Origin: Calothrix sp. CSU_2_0
GTDB taxonomy: Bacteria; Cyanobacteriota; Cyanobacteriia; Cyanobacteriales; Nostocaceae
Reading direction: 5' to 3'
NCBI GenBank assembly: GCA_012034595.1
Contig: JAAUPE010000057.1
Span: forward strand, 1-40,033
DNA length: 40,033 nucleotides
Every line of letters begins with the position of its first letter. The stretch's first letter is position 1. Positions 16,155 through 24,235 of the stretch are shown here, piece after piece. Below the pieces are notes generated by a model. That model was not told the origin of the DNA. It saw only the letters and a list, made by a program, of their open reading frames with translations, and searched no databases. The position numbers and the translations under genes were made by a program.

Positions 16155-17741
16155 TTAGGATTTAGCCAGAATTGCTTCTTGTTTGGGTAATACCAATACT
16201 TCTGACGGATCGTAGCCTAGCTGTTGAGTAATCCGTTCCCTGGCTAAAACACGATACTCCCAAAAATGTTCTCCAGCAGCGCACAAACCTAAATACATGT
16301 TGAGAACTTGAGGTTTATGTCGCAAAATTATCCATAGCTGTTGCCAAAACTGCCAGCGAATCTCCTGTCTGCGTAAACCCTGATGCCAAATAACCTGAGC
16401 AACAAGTCTCAATCCTTTACCCAAGGGAAATTGCATCGTTTGTTTTTGTCCTTTTTTGATTGAACCAATTTTCAGACATTGCTCAAAACTGCGTCTGAGA
16501 TAGTTTGCAGGTTCATACATCATCCACAACCCCTCAACGTACTCTTTAGCAATTTCAGCAATGGGACGGGTAGGTGCAAAATTCATTAGGGTATTCTGAT
16601 CTCCTGTGGGATGGTTGATGCTGTCGAATAAACGTTGTTCTACCTTGAGACGGTTCCATAAAGCTGTGTTGGGTAGAGCTTGGAGAATACCTAGCATGGG
16701 TTGAGGAATATTGGTTTGTTCTACAAAAGCTTGAATCCGTTCTCCAGCACCAGAGCGCTCTCCATCAAAGCCAAGAATGAACCCTGCATAGATAGACATA
16801 CCAGCTTTATTGATTTTGTCACAAGCTTCGACGAGGGGATGACGAGTATTTTGGTGTTTGCGTGTGACTTCTAGGCTATCTCGATCGGGGGTTTCAATAC
16901 CGAGAAACACAGCATAAAAACCTGCTTCATGCATTAGTTCGAGCAGTTCATCGTCTTCTGCCAAATTTACCGAAGCTTCTGTGATGAAGGTAAATGGATA
17001 GTTGTGCTGCTGCATCCAAGGAATCAATTCTCTAAGAAAGCGTTTGACATTACGTTGATTGCCAATAAAGTTGTCGTCTACGATGAAGAGTGAACCTCGC
17101 CAACCTAAATCATAGAGAGTTTGCAATTCTGCTAAACTTTGACTTGGTTCTTTGGTGCGTGGTTTGCGACCATAAAGCGAGATGATATCGCAAAATTCGC
17201 AGTTGAAAGGACAACCACGAGAAAATTGCATTGCCATCATCAAATAGGCATCGCGTTTAAGTAAATCAAACCGTGGTATGGGACTAAGGGTGACATCAGG
17301 TTTTTCAATGGAGCGAAAAATGCCTTGGGTTTGACCTTGATTGAGTGCTGCTAAAAACTGCGGAATTGTTAACTCTCCCTCATCCAAAATCAGATAATTG
17401 GCTCCAGAATCGAGTGCATCTTGTGGTACAGAGGTGGGGTAGGGACCACCAACCGCGACTTTTTTGCCTAAACGCACTGCTTTTTGAATTAAGGCATGAA
17501 AATCGGGCTTCTGCACCAGCATGGCGGAAAGAATTACTAAGTCGCACCACTCCCAATCAGCCTCAGTTTCTACGTTAACATTGCGATCGCAAAATCTAAT
17601 TTCCCAATCTTGCGGCAGGAGTGCTGCAACTGTAATGATTCCCAATGGAGGTATGACAGCTTTGAGTCCAGCGATTTTCATGAAGCGATCGTATGACCAA
17701 AAAGACTGAGGGAATTTTGGGTAGAGCAATAAAGCTTTCAT
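16155..17741 (-). CDS. B12-binding radical SAM enzyme, HpnP-like family
   Basis: This 528-residue class B radical SAM protein has an N-terminal cobalamin-binding Rossmann domain (residues about 1-135, with IPPLGIITVAALLP and VAVGGPYPTSVP). The radical SAM domain carries the cluster cysteines C177-x3-C181-x2-C184 (SRGCPFNCEFCD). A DUF4070-type C-terminal region begins around residue 350 (GILQALPNTALWNRL). This architecture is shared by methyltransferases such as hopanoid C-2 methylase HpnP and bacteriochlorophyll methylases. The N-terminus MKALLLYPKFPQSFWSYDR closely resembles HpnP-like cyanobacterial proteins, but many paralogues of unknown substrate exist, so HpnP itself is not asserted. No hopanoid genes are adjacent. 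Start chosen from the family N-terminus. Confidence 0.82.
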   Translation of the reverse strand: MKALLLYPKFPQSFWSYDRFMKIAGLKAVIPPLGIITVAALLPQDWEIRFCDRNVNVETEADWEWCDLVILSAMLVQKPDFHALIQKAVRLGKKVAVGGPYPTSVPQDALDSGANYLILDEGELTIPQFLAALNQGQTQGIFRSIEKPDVTLSPIPRFDLLKRDAYLMMAMQFSRGCPFNCEFCDIISLYGRKPRTKEPSQSLAELQTLYDLGWRGSLFIVDDNFIGNQRNVKRFLRELIPWMQQHNYPFTFITEASVNLAEDDELLELMHEAGFYAVFLGIETPDRDSLEVTRKHQNTRHPLVEACDKINKAGMSIYAGFILGFDGERSGAGERIQAFVEQTNIPQPMLGILQALPNTALWNRLKVEQRLFDSINHPTGDQNTLMNFAPTRPIAEIAKEYVEGLWMMYEPANYLRRSFEQCLKIGSIKKGQKQTMQFPLGKGLRLVAQVIWHQGLRRQEIRWQFWQQLWIILRHKPQVLNMYLGLCAAGEHFWEYRVLARERITQQLGYDPSEVLVLPKQEAILAKS

Positions 17742-17823
17742 GTTAAGTTCCTTAGTGTCGTTTTAGGTACACTCTGGTATAAGCGAATGTATTTAATTGA
17801 GTTTTAATTAATACGCATTAGCC

Positions 17824-17855
17824 TATCTCAGCCTTAAGAACTATATCTCAGCCTT
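17824..17855. promoter_or_regulatory. Two 12-bp direct repeats 20 bases apart upstream of the radical SAM gene
   Basis: TATCTCAGCCTT occurs at 17824-17835 and again at 17844-17855, a spacing of 20 bases, about two helical turns. They lie 83-114 bases upstream of the minus-strand radical SAM start, in the 225-base spacer to the next gene. Such spacing suits a dimeric or tandem regulator site. Inference only. Confidence 0.4.
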
Positions 17856-17966
17856 TAGAGTGATATTTCAACTATGCTAAGGAATTTTCGGCATTTTCCT
17901 GATAAATTGTGAGGATGGGCGAGAATAGCCAGCTATCCTGATAATTTACTTCTTGGTGTACCCTAA

Positions 17967-18809
17967 TTACGATCGCCGCACAAATGGCAATAAGTCTTGT
18001 AATATGGTTTCGTGGTAATGTTCCTGTGGGTAATGTCCGACGTTGTTTAGTCGTACTAACTCCCTGTTTGGTGTGGTTTTAGCGAATTTTTCTGCCATTT
18101 CGACAGGCAACCAAGGGTCAATTACTCCCCATTGAATTAATACGGGTTCTTGCCATGTTTGGAAACCAGTTTCGATTTCATTCATGGCTTGTTCGAGTTG
18201 TAAATTACGAATTGTCGCTAGTAAAGCTCGTCCCGAAGATGATGATTTTAAAAAGGGTTTGCGATAAATATCTAAATCCTTATCTTCAATTCGATAACGG
18301 GCACCACCTTCTAGGGTTCTATCCACAAGTAAAGGGTCTTGAACCATCATTTCACCTGCTAAAGGTAGACCCATTTGTTTAATTTTCCAGGGTACTTTTG
18401 CAGTGGTGGAAATTGGTGTATTTAAGATTGAGATATTCGCGATTTGTTCGGGATGACGTAAAGCATATTGTAACCCGACTGAACCGAGATAGCCCTGAAC
18501 CACTAAGGAAAATTTTTGAATTTCTAAAGCTTGAATAAATTTTTCTAGTGCATTAATAAAGGCATCAGAATTGTAAGCAAAATCGCGTTTTTCGGGTTTA
18601 GAAGAAAAACCATAACCAATCCAATCGGGTGCGATCGCATGATTTCCTTGTTTCGATAAAGCTGGCAAAATATTTCGCCAACTGTAACTTTGAGATACTA
18701 TGCCGTGAAGTAAAATTACTGGTAATAAATCGCTGCGACCGATGGGTTCAGATTCACGATAAAACCATTCTAATGAGTCGATTTTGATATTTTTTTCGAG
18801 AACTGCCAT
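17967..18809 (-). CDS. Alpha/beta-hydrolase-fold protein with a missing nucleophile
   Basis: The 280-residue protein resembles haloalkane dehalogenase and epoxide hydrolase relatives: LLHGIVSQSYSWRNILPAL (oxyanion loop, 33-51), APDWIGYGFSSKP (60-72), acid D231 (WGVIDPWLP) and H259 (NNVGHYPQEH). At the nucleophile elbow, where LVVHDWG or GHSMGG is expected, it reads LVVQGYLGSVG (102-112), putting G106 in place of Asp or Ser. Related plant and cyanobacterial proteins, as I recall them, share a VVQGY/F elbow, so this is probably a family trait rather than a mutation. It may be a non-enzymatic fold or use another residue. Substrate is unknown. No signal peptide. Confidence 0.75.
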   Translation of the reverse strand: MAVLEKNIKIDSLEWFYRESEPIGRSDLLPVILLHGIVSQSYSWRNILPALSKQGNHAIAPDWIGYGFSSKPEKRDFAYNSDAFINALEKFIQALEIQKFSLVVQGYLGSVGLQYALRHPEQIANISILNTPISTTAKVPWKIKQMGLPLAGEMMVQDPLLVDRTLEGGARYRIEDKDLDIYRKPFLKSSSSGRALLATIRNLQLEQAMNEIETGFQTWQEPVLIQWGVIDPWLPVEMAEKFAKTTPNRELVRLNNVGHYPQEHYHETILQDLLPFVRRS

Positions 18810-18918
18810 TTTTATTGGTTGTTTGTTAATTTGCTATTTAAAAAATACTTGTTTATTTAACCGCCAAGTACGCCAAATACGCCAAGTAATAAAATAGGGG
18901 GATTGGATGTAGCAAGAA

Positions 18919-20031
18919 TTATGAGTTATTCAAAATCATCTCACGAATTGCGATCGCAGTTGCAGGTGCAAGTAAAACACCGTTGCGATAATGCCCTGTG
19001 GCAAGGAGAATATGACTAAATCCTGGTAATTTTTCAATTATTGGTGCGGGACGATTTTCGGGACGGGGACGTAAACCCGACCAAGTACGGGTAATTGTGG
19101 CATTTGCAAGTTCGGGACAGTAGGATATTGCTTGTTGTTTGACTGTTTCCAATAATTCTGCATTCGGGGGTAATGAGTTTCCTTCTGGGTTAGGAAATTC
19201 TACCGTCGCACCTACCCAATAGTCGGTAGTGGGGACAATTCCGATACCGCAAGGAACTATATGCACGTCGTTACCTGTTAACGCTGGTTGAAATTCCTGA
19301 TTTCCTAAAGCATGTCCGACATGGAAATGTATCGCTTGTCCCAATACCGGACGAATATCAACTTTTTGCTGCAATTCACGAGTTAAATCTGTTGAACCAA
19401 GTCCGGCTGCAATAATAAACTTGTCTGCGGTAATTTTCCCATCACTAGTTGCAATTCCTGTTTTTTCCCCCTGGGTATTTGGAGATGCAATTAATCCCGA
19501 TACTTGCACACCAAATTTAAAATTTACACCATTTAGGATTGCTGCATCAACCAAAGCCAATGTTAGGGTTGTCGGGTCGATTTGTCGGTCTTGAGGCGAG
19601 TATACAGCACCGACGAACTTTTCAATATTTACTTGGGGACAAACTTGTTGGAGTTGATTCCGATCCCAAACTTCCAACTGCCAACCCTGGGAATGACGAA
19701 TTTTAGCTAGATTTTCCCAACCAGTTAAATCATCTCCATCCAAACATAAACTCAGGATGCCTTGACGATTGCAAGGAATTTTCCGTCCCGATGCAGATTC
19801 TAGCTTGGGAATCCATTCCTCATAAGTCTCAATACTCGTCTGTCGCATCCTCCAAGCCTTGCCTTTGACCTTGTGGCTGATAATTGCCATTAATACCCCT
19901 AAAGCTGCCCCTGTAGAAGCTTGTGCAGGTGGTTTTTGGTCAATGACTGTAACCTTTAATCCTTCAACTTGGCTTAGTTCGTATGCGATCGCAGCTCCGA
20001 CGATACCGCATCCAATCACGACTATATGCAT
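18919..20031 (-). CDS. FAD-dependent oxidoreductase, DAO family (glycine/D-amino acid oxidase-like)
   Basis: In this 370-residue protein the FAD-binding GxGxxG is at G7-G12 (VVIGCGIVGAAIAYEL), the acidic end of the second strand at VTVIDQKPP, and DAO-family motifs follow: STGAALGVLMAIIS, RQIDPTTLTLALVDAAILNG, IIAAGLGSTDL, and the C-terminal TWSGLRPRPENRPAPIIEKL plus LLATGHYRNGVLLAPATA. The last motif is characteristic of glycine oxidase (ThiO) and relatives, so an amine or amino-acid oxidase is likely. ThiO, which feeds thiamine synthesis, is possible, but no thi genes are adjacent and cyanobacterial ThiO is often fused to ThiG. It is predicted to be cytosolic. Confidence 0.8.
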   Translation of the reverse strand: MHIVVIGCGIVGAAIAYELSQVEGLKVTVIDQKPPAQASTGAALGVLMAIISHKVKGKAWRMRQTSIETYEEWIPKLESASGRKIPCNRQGILSLCLDGDDLTGWENLAKIRHSQGWQLEVWDRNQLQQVCPQVNIEKFVGAVYSPQDRQIDPTTLTLALVDAAILNGVNFKFGVQVSGLIASPNTQGEKTGIATSDGKITADKFIIAAGLGSTDLTRELQQKVDIRPVLGQAIHFHVGHALGNQEFQPALTGNDVHIVPCGIGIVPTTDYWVGATVEFPNPEGNSLPPNAELLETVKQQAISYCPELANATITRTWSGLRPRPENRPAPIIEKLPGFSHILLATGHYRNGVLLAPATAIAIREMILNNS

Positions 20032-20040
20032 TTATTTTTG

Positions 20041-20092
20041 GGAATGGGGGATGGGGGATTGGGTATGGGGGATTGGGTATGGGGGATTGGGC
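20041..20092. repeat. STRR-type tandem repeat (GGGGGATTGGGTAT unit)
   Basis: About three and a half copies of a 14-base unit GGGGGATTGGGTAT lie just upstream of the oxidoreductase start. Short tandemly repeated sequences of this kind are typical of heterocystous cyanobacteria and have no established function. Confidence 0.75.
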
Positions 20093-20234
20093 ATAAAGAC
20101 ATGAGTAATAAAGATTTGAAAGAGAAAATAAAAACAAAATCTCCATAAATTTCATTTTAGGAACTTTAAAGCCTTTTATTGTTCTTTCTTGTGCCCTTCG
20201 GCTAGCTCAGGGTATCACCTTCCGACTTTACCTG

Positions 20235-20288
20235 TACCCATTACCCATTACCCCAATGCCCAATGCCCATTGCCCATTGCCCATTCCC
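20235..20288. repeat. STRR-type tandem repeat (CCCATTG/CCCAATG units)
   Basis: Tandem heptamers (CCCATTA, CCCAATG, CCCATTG) end a few bases before the psbQ stop on the minus strand. They are roughly the complement of the repeat at 20041-20092, so transcripts of this spacer could fold on themselves. Confidence 0.75.
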
Positions 20289-20295
20289 AATTTAA

Positions 20296-20763
20296 TTACC
20301 CTTCCTCAGCAGAACTGATGGATTCAGGCAATAATTCCAGGAATTTATCAAAGTCAGCATAAGCAGCAGCAAAATTACTTGCGGCAATTGGTTGATTGCC
20401 AGAAGTTGCTGCTTGGTCGATTTTAACCAAATGCTCAAACAAATCACGTGCGACTTTGCGAGCGGCTGGTTGCTCCTTGGGTAGCAGATTGGGGATAATG
20501 TAGGTCATGTCCAAACGCGCTTCCGCCATTGGTCCATGTATAAAATTACCAACCTTAATCCAATCTTTTGCACCGATTAACTGTCTGAGTTCGGTAGCGC
20601 GATCGCGTACCGCAACGATATCAGTCTTGTATTCATCTATCTTTTGCACTTGTGCTTGTGTGTAGGTTGGAGGTGGTGTCGAAACAGCAGGACCTCCACA
20701 ACTCATCAAGAATGTTGCCAAAAATACCAGAATTAAGGAAATAAGAGTCCGTTGACGCGCCAT
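20296..20763 (-). CDS. psbQ: Photosystem II lipoprotein PsbQ (CyanoQ)
   Basis: The 155-residue lipoprotein of the photosystem II lumenal side stabilises the oxygen-evolving complex and dimer. The N-terminal signal (LISLILVFLATFLMSCGG) has the lipobox LMSC with the lipidated C22. After a proline-rich linker (TPPPTY) comes the PsbQ four-helix bundle, with recognisable YKTDIVAVRDRATELRQLI, KDWIKVGNFIHGPMAEARLD and ARDLFEHLVKIDQAA. Length and order match cyanobacterial PsbQ. It forms a single unit between an STRR tract and a 301-base spacer that must carry its promoter. Confidence 0.93.
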   Translation of the reverse strand: MARQRTLISLILVFLATFLMSCGGPAVSTPPPTYTQAQVQKIDEYKTDIVAVRDRATELRQLIGAKDWIKVGNFIHGPMAEARLDMTYIIPNLLPKEQPAARKVARDLFEHLVKIDQAATSGNQPIAASNFAAAYADFDKFLELLPESISSAEEG

Positions 20764-21064
20764 AAACAGAGCTTATTTGTTAGCCAATTAACAGTGTCAT
20801 TTTAGATCGGAGCGTGTTACTTCTCACGATTATTCCTTTCTTATTTTTCCGATGCTCTTGCATTTTCCATTGTTTTTCCCTTTTTCTCTCCCCTTTTCGC
20901 CCCACCAACTTCTCTGTGCGTGAGATAAAATCTTAGGAAAAGTTGATTTAACGTTGCCAAAATTAACAACTATTGATAAGCTGAGGCACTAATAAAATAA
21001 GCCTTCTAGTGATTTTTCTGTCGTCAAATCAGAAAAAACGCCGACACAAAGCAGGAGTGTTTTC
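20764..21064. other. Divergent spacer psbQ / unknown gene
   Basis: This 301-base region contains the psbQ promoter (minus) and that of the following gene (plus). A stem TTTTTCTG (21013-21020) / CAGAAAAA (21030-21037) lies shortly before the 21065 start and could be a leader hairpin. A clear ribosome binding site AGGAG is at 21055-21059. Nothing else is recognised. Confidence 0.45.
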
Positions 21065-21496
21065 GTGAATGCAGATGAGATGGCAATTAGCCTTGAATTC
21101 GCCAGCAAAATAGCCACGGTGGTCAATTTGTTCAAGTCCGAATTTCCAGATGCCAAATCGGACTTAAAGCCTTGGCAAAATGACCCTGACACGCGAGAAT
21201 TAATCGATCCAGATTCGATAGATATTGGTTTTCATTTTCCTGGTATCAGTCGTTCGTGGCGAAGTCGAAGTTTGCTATTTCAAATTCGCTTATACAAAGA
21301 CCCCATAACTAATTTACGTCGAGTCATTGGAGTCGAAGTTGCTGGATTTGACCATCTGGGTGAAGCTTGGAGGCTTTCGACGGTGGAAAACTGGAATGTT
21401 GTCGGTAGAACCCATCCATCAGAGGAAATAAGCGATCGCATCAAAAATTTTTGTCGTCACATTTTAGAGATATTCAATCAATCTAATAATGCTTAA
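21065..21496 (+). CDS. Unknown 143-residue protein
   Basis: No family is recognised. The GTG start is supported by AGGAG five bases upstream; an ATG at 21080 (MAISLEFASK) is the alternative. The protein is soluble and mixed alpha/beta, with an N-terminal helix (AISLEFASKIATVVNLFKSE), an acidic stretch (DPDTRELIDPDSID) and a beta-rich centre (SLLFQIRLYKDPITNLRRVI, GVEVAGFDHLGEAWRLSTV). A C-terminal helix (SDRIKNFCRHILEIFNQS) closes it. No catalytic motif is seen. It is convergent with the AAA+ gene: the two stops share bases at 21493-21496. Confidence 0.6.
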   Translation: MNADEMAISLEFASKIATVVNLFKSEFPDAKSDLKPWQNDPDTRELIDPDSIDIGFHFPGISRSWRSRSLLFQIRLYKDPITNLRRVIGVEVAGFDHLGEAWRLSTVENWNVVGRTHPSEEISDRIKNFCRHILEIFNQSNNA

Positions 21497-22695
21497 ACAA
21501 ATTTTTGTGCAAATTCACACATCAAATCTACGCGACCTTTACGTAACATTGCGGGGTCTAAGCGTTCGGTAGTATTACAAGTCATCAGGATAACTAGCCG
21601 TTGTTGAATGTGGATTCCCCCTTCATCAATGACACTTTGGTAAAGGGTTCCATCAAGCAAACTCAATATATGCTCGGTCTTGTTATTATACTGGGCAACC
21701 TCAGAAGCTCGATTTTGGGCGAGGTTATCAGCTTCATTAATGATGATACAAATACGCTCTAAGTATGTCGGTGGGACAAAATTTGCGATCGCATCATGGT
21801 CGAGAATAAAAATTACGTATCCCAAGGGTACTAAAATCTCTTTTGCGACGGCTTGTGTCCACACGGTTTTCCCAGTTCCCGGTTCACCATGTACCAATAC
21901 AGCAAGTTGGGGCTGATCGAGGATAGTTTGTTGTACCGAATCGGTAAAGCTTTGGATACTATCGGGAAAACTGCGAATGGGAAATTGACTGTGAACCTTA
22001 CCAACGCGGCTTTGATACCCACTTAACATGACCGCTAAATCGTAGGTAGACTTATTAATTAATGGCGCTAAATTTTTCGCCATCAAACTATAACTGCGTC
22101 TGCCGCGATCGTAAGGGTCAATTTGCAACCAAACGTCATATTTTGACCAATAAGCATACACCGTATTGATGACATCAAGACGTTCCCAACTAATAAACTT
22201 TTCTACAGGAAAATAAAAGTCACGCTCCGAATAATATTGCGTAATCATGTCAGGACGACCGAGTATTTCCAAGCTTCGCACCACGGTTATTTCTTGGAGA
22301 CGGTTGAGTACGTAGTCAATGGGAATACTGTTACGACTTACAAACTGAACAATCGGGGTTTCAGTACTCAAAACCTCTTTGTAGCGATGGTCTGGGGTGA
22401 GGGGTTCTGGAGTTACGTAATTCCAATACTTTTCAAATTCGCCACGGGTATAGTCTGATGCAACATTTAGTATATTTGCCCACCAAGCATATTGTTTTCG
22501 TCCCAAAGCATCAGCATAATAGCTCGCGAGGTTAACACTTTTTTGTGTCAACTCGTGGGTATCATTCTGAAATAACTCCCAGAAATACTTGATATCGAAA
22601 TCACGTCGTAAAGGTCGCCAACCACTCGAAAGTAAGTTATGACGATTTCTATTTTCGGCGGAACCATCGTTGTTTCTAAAATAATCAAAACTCAT
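21493..22695 (-). CDS. AAA+ ATPase with atypical Walker B
   Basis: In this 400-residue protein, residues 1-255 are a helical N-terminal region of no recognised family (rich in aromatic residues, e.g. LGRKQYAWWANILNVASDY). A single AAA+ module follows: Walker A G270-EPGTGK-T277, the B strand at 315-322 ICIIINEAD with N320 where Asp is usual and E321 kept, sensor-1 N374 (LMTCNTTERLDPAML), and R385/R388 as arginine-finger candidates (LRKGRVDL). The RLDPAMLRKGRVD block is typical of FtsH/BCS1/proteasomal-type AAA proteins. There is no protease domain or membrane segment. Substrate is unknown; a remodelling role is likely. Confidence 0.75.
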   Translation of the reverse strand: MSFDYFRNNDGSAENRNRHNLLSSGWRPLRRDFDIKYFWELFQNDTHELTQKSVNLASYYADALGRKQYAWWANILNVASDYTRGEFEKYWNYVTPEPLTPDHRYKEVLSTETPIVQFVSRNSIPIDYVLNRLQEITVVRSLEILGRPDMITQYYSERDFYFPVEKFISWERLDVINTVYAYWSKYDVWLQIDPYDRGRRSYSLMAKNLAPLINKSTYDLAVMLSGYQSRVGKVHSQFPIRSFPDSIQSFTDSVQQTILDQPQLAVLVHGEPGTGKTVWTQAVAKEILVPLGYVIFILDHDAIANFVPPTYLERICIIINEADNLAQNRASEVAQYNNKTEHILSLLDGTLYQSVIDEGGIHIQQRLVILMTCNTTERLDPAMLRKGRVDLMCEFAQKFV

Positions 22696-23151
22696 ATTTC
22701 AGACTTGTATCAGACTTTTTATACTAAAAATCGTGTTGCGATGCGGAAATTCTGGAGATAAAAAAGTGTTCCCGTACTATAAACTAATTGCATCAAACTT
22801 GCCAGAGCATCCTACTTATCTAATTAAATTAACGGGCAGGATGCCCATTCCACAAGATATGTATCTTATTTAACTGCTAATTCTAAATGTTGTATTTTCA
22901 TTCCCACTTGCGATCGCTCTTTTAAGTTAACATACCGATTCTACTTTTTGTAGTTTTATTGTAGCACAATAGTAGCATGATTTTTCTCCCTAACAAGGGG
23001 AATAATTCCGAAATATTCAGAGGAAAACAGACTTGTGAACCTTGTTGAAACTGATCGATAAGGTTAATCCAAAATTGTATGACCTCGCAGCATCAAATCA
23101 TCCAGCAAAATCTATGCTATGGTAATAGTACGTGTGCTAAATAATTTTAAG
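22696..23151. other. Divergent spacer between the AAA+ gene and marR
   Basis: About 450 AT-rich bases hold both promoters. It includes a dispersed-repeat-like hairpin GGGCA (22834-22838) / TGCCC (22842-22846), nested in GCATCCT / AGGATGC (22807-22813 and 22838-22844). A HIP1-like site is also present. No ORF or RNA gene is recognised. Confidence 0.4.
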
Positions 23152-23619
23152 ATGATATCTGCATCTGACAATTCTCAATTAATTGCATCATGGCAGCAAA
23201 TTTTGGCACCCCATAACATGGGTTACAGAATCAAATTGCTCTCGCAATTGCTGACACGCAGGTTTACCGAAAAGCTGGAACCATTTGGACTTACACCTTT
23301 CCATTGGTTGGTGTTATGCTGCTTGTGGCAAGATGACGGTTTGCCGACTTCGAGCATTGGTGATAAATTGCAGCAAGTTGGTGGGACTTTGACTGGTGTG
23401 ATCGATCGCATGGAAGAACGTGGGTTGGTGCGACGAGAACGGGATATTAAGGATCGTAGAATTTGGCGTATTTGGCTAACGGATGCTGGGCTAGAACTTC
23501 AGCATATTTTACCTCCCTTGGCTGTCGAATTACGCGAACAAGCTATGCAAGGGGTTTCGGATGGCGATCGCGAATTATTTTCTCAAATTTTGAATCAGGC
23601 AATTTCTAATCTCTCTTAA
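23152..23619 (+). CDS. MarR-family transcriptional regulator
   Basis: This protein of about 155 residues has a winged-helix core: [16 protein letters not shown]-type helix ([20 protein letters not shown]), the recognition segment [20 protein letters not shown], and the beta-wing [20 protein letters not shown], followed by a dimerisation helix. MarR proteins repress drug-export or stress genes and release DNA on binding phenolics or oxidants. The start at 23152 ([16 protein letters not shown]) gives the usual N-terminus; the frame also allows 23119. Its stop overlaps the ATG of a broken MFS transporter gene (TAATG), indicating a former two-gene operon whose exporter it probably controlled. Confidence 0.87.
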   Translation: MISASDNSQLIASWQQILAPHNMGYRIKLLSQLLTRRFTEKLEPFGLTPFHWLVLCCLWQDDGLPTSSIGDKLQQVGGTLTGVIDRMEERGLVRRERDIKDRRIWRIWLTDAGLELQHILPPLAVELREQAMQGVSDGDRELFSQILNQAISNLS

Positions 23620-23949
23620 TGGGGAAGTTGGCAACCAAAATATCTCTACTTTTTAATGATGCACCTGCTCGTCAGGCTTTTGTGACAGAATTAATTGAAA
23701 AACGGGACGATTTGGCAAATGCGATCGCAGTTAATTCGACTATGTTTAATGGTGCAAGGTTAATTGGACCTGCGATTGGTGGTTTGTTGCTGGCACGGGT
23801 TAGTGCTGCTTATTGTTTTTTGATTGATGGAGTTTGGAATTATTTGTATTCTAGGTTCAATCTATTTTGCTAGGGAGTTACCAGCGTTAAGAAAGTTAGT
23901 GATTCCAATTTACGAACAACGAGGAATATTTAAGCAAAGTAGAAATTAA
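23619..23949 (+). pseudogene. Remnant of an MFS exporter (EntS-like)
   Basis: Two pieces of one MFS transporter family remain. The first frame gives [20 protein letters not shown] and [20 protein letters not shown], the central loop and helix of EntS-like exporters. It then goes out of frame near the end of CFLIDGV and stops at 23873. The +1 frame continues with [20 protein letters not shown] and YEQRGIFKQSRN up to TAA at 23947-23949, which resembles the C-terminal tail of the same family. The N-terminal third and the second half of the membrane helices are missing, so there is at least one large internal deletion. It is translationally coupled to marR. Confidence 0.75.
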
Positions 23950-24004
23950 TAGTTAGGAGTTATAGCAATCCCAAATGATTTGTAAAAAAAAGAAAAATGT
24001 AGAT

Positions 24005-24022
24005 GACGCGATACATCGCGTC
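24005..24022. repeat. Palindrome GACGCGAT / ATCGCGTC
   Basis: A perfect 8-bp inverted repeat (24005-24012 and 24015-24022) occurs in the sequence GTAGATGACGCGATACATCG. It is related in style to the GAGACGC hairpins at 3826 and 25849 and is probably a dispersed cyanobacterial repeat unit. Confidence 0.5.
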
Positions 24023-24051
24023 TCGCAGATTCCAAAATTTTCACGACTGAT

Positions 24052-24130
24052 TTAGGAGTTAGGAATTAGGAATTAGGAATTAGGAATTAGGAATTAATTA
24101 GGAGTTAGGAGTTAGGAATTAGGAATTAGA
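24052..24130. repeat. STRR heptamer tract (TTAGGAA / TTAGGAG)
   Basis: About eleven heptamers of TTAGGAA and TTAGGAG run head to tail with one interruption (TTAATTAGG). This is a short tandemly repeated sequence of the kind found in Nostocales. It separates the wrecked MFS gene from the DHA2 exporter and may mark the site of the rearrangement. Confidence 0.85.
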
Positions 24131-24235
24131 ATTGCAAAAATATCATTGTTTAATCAGAGAAATAGAGATTTAAAAAATAAATCAAAAATCAAAAATTTAA
24201 AACTAAAAGTTTTCTTTCCTCTTCTTATTTTCTCT

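Noticed and set aside
24146-24235. N-terminal 30-residue extension of the DHA2 exporter
   Set aside because: It would start at TTG, and the sequence (lysine/asparagine-rich) derives from AT-rich spacer; the ATG at 24236 gives the family N-terminus.
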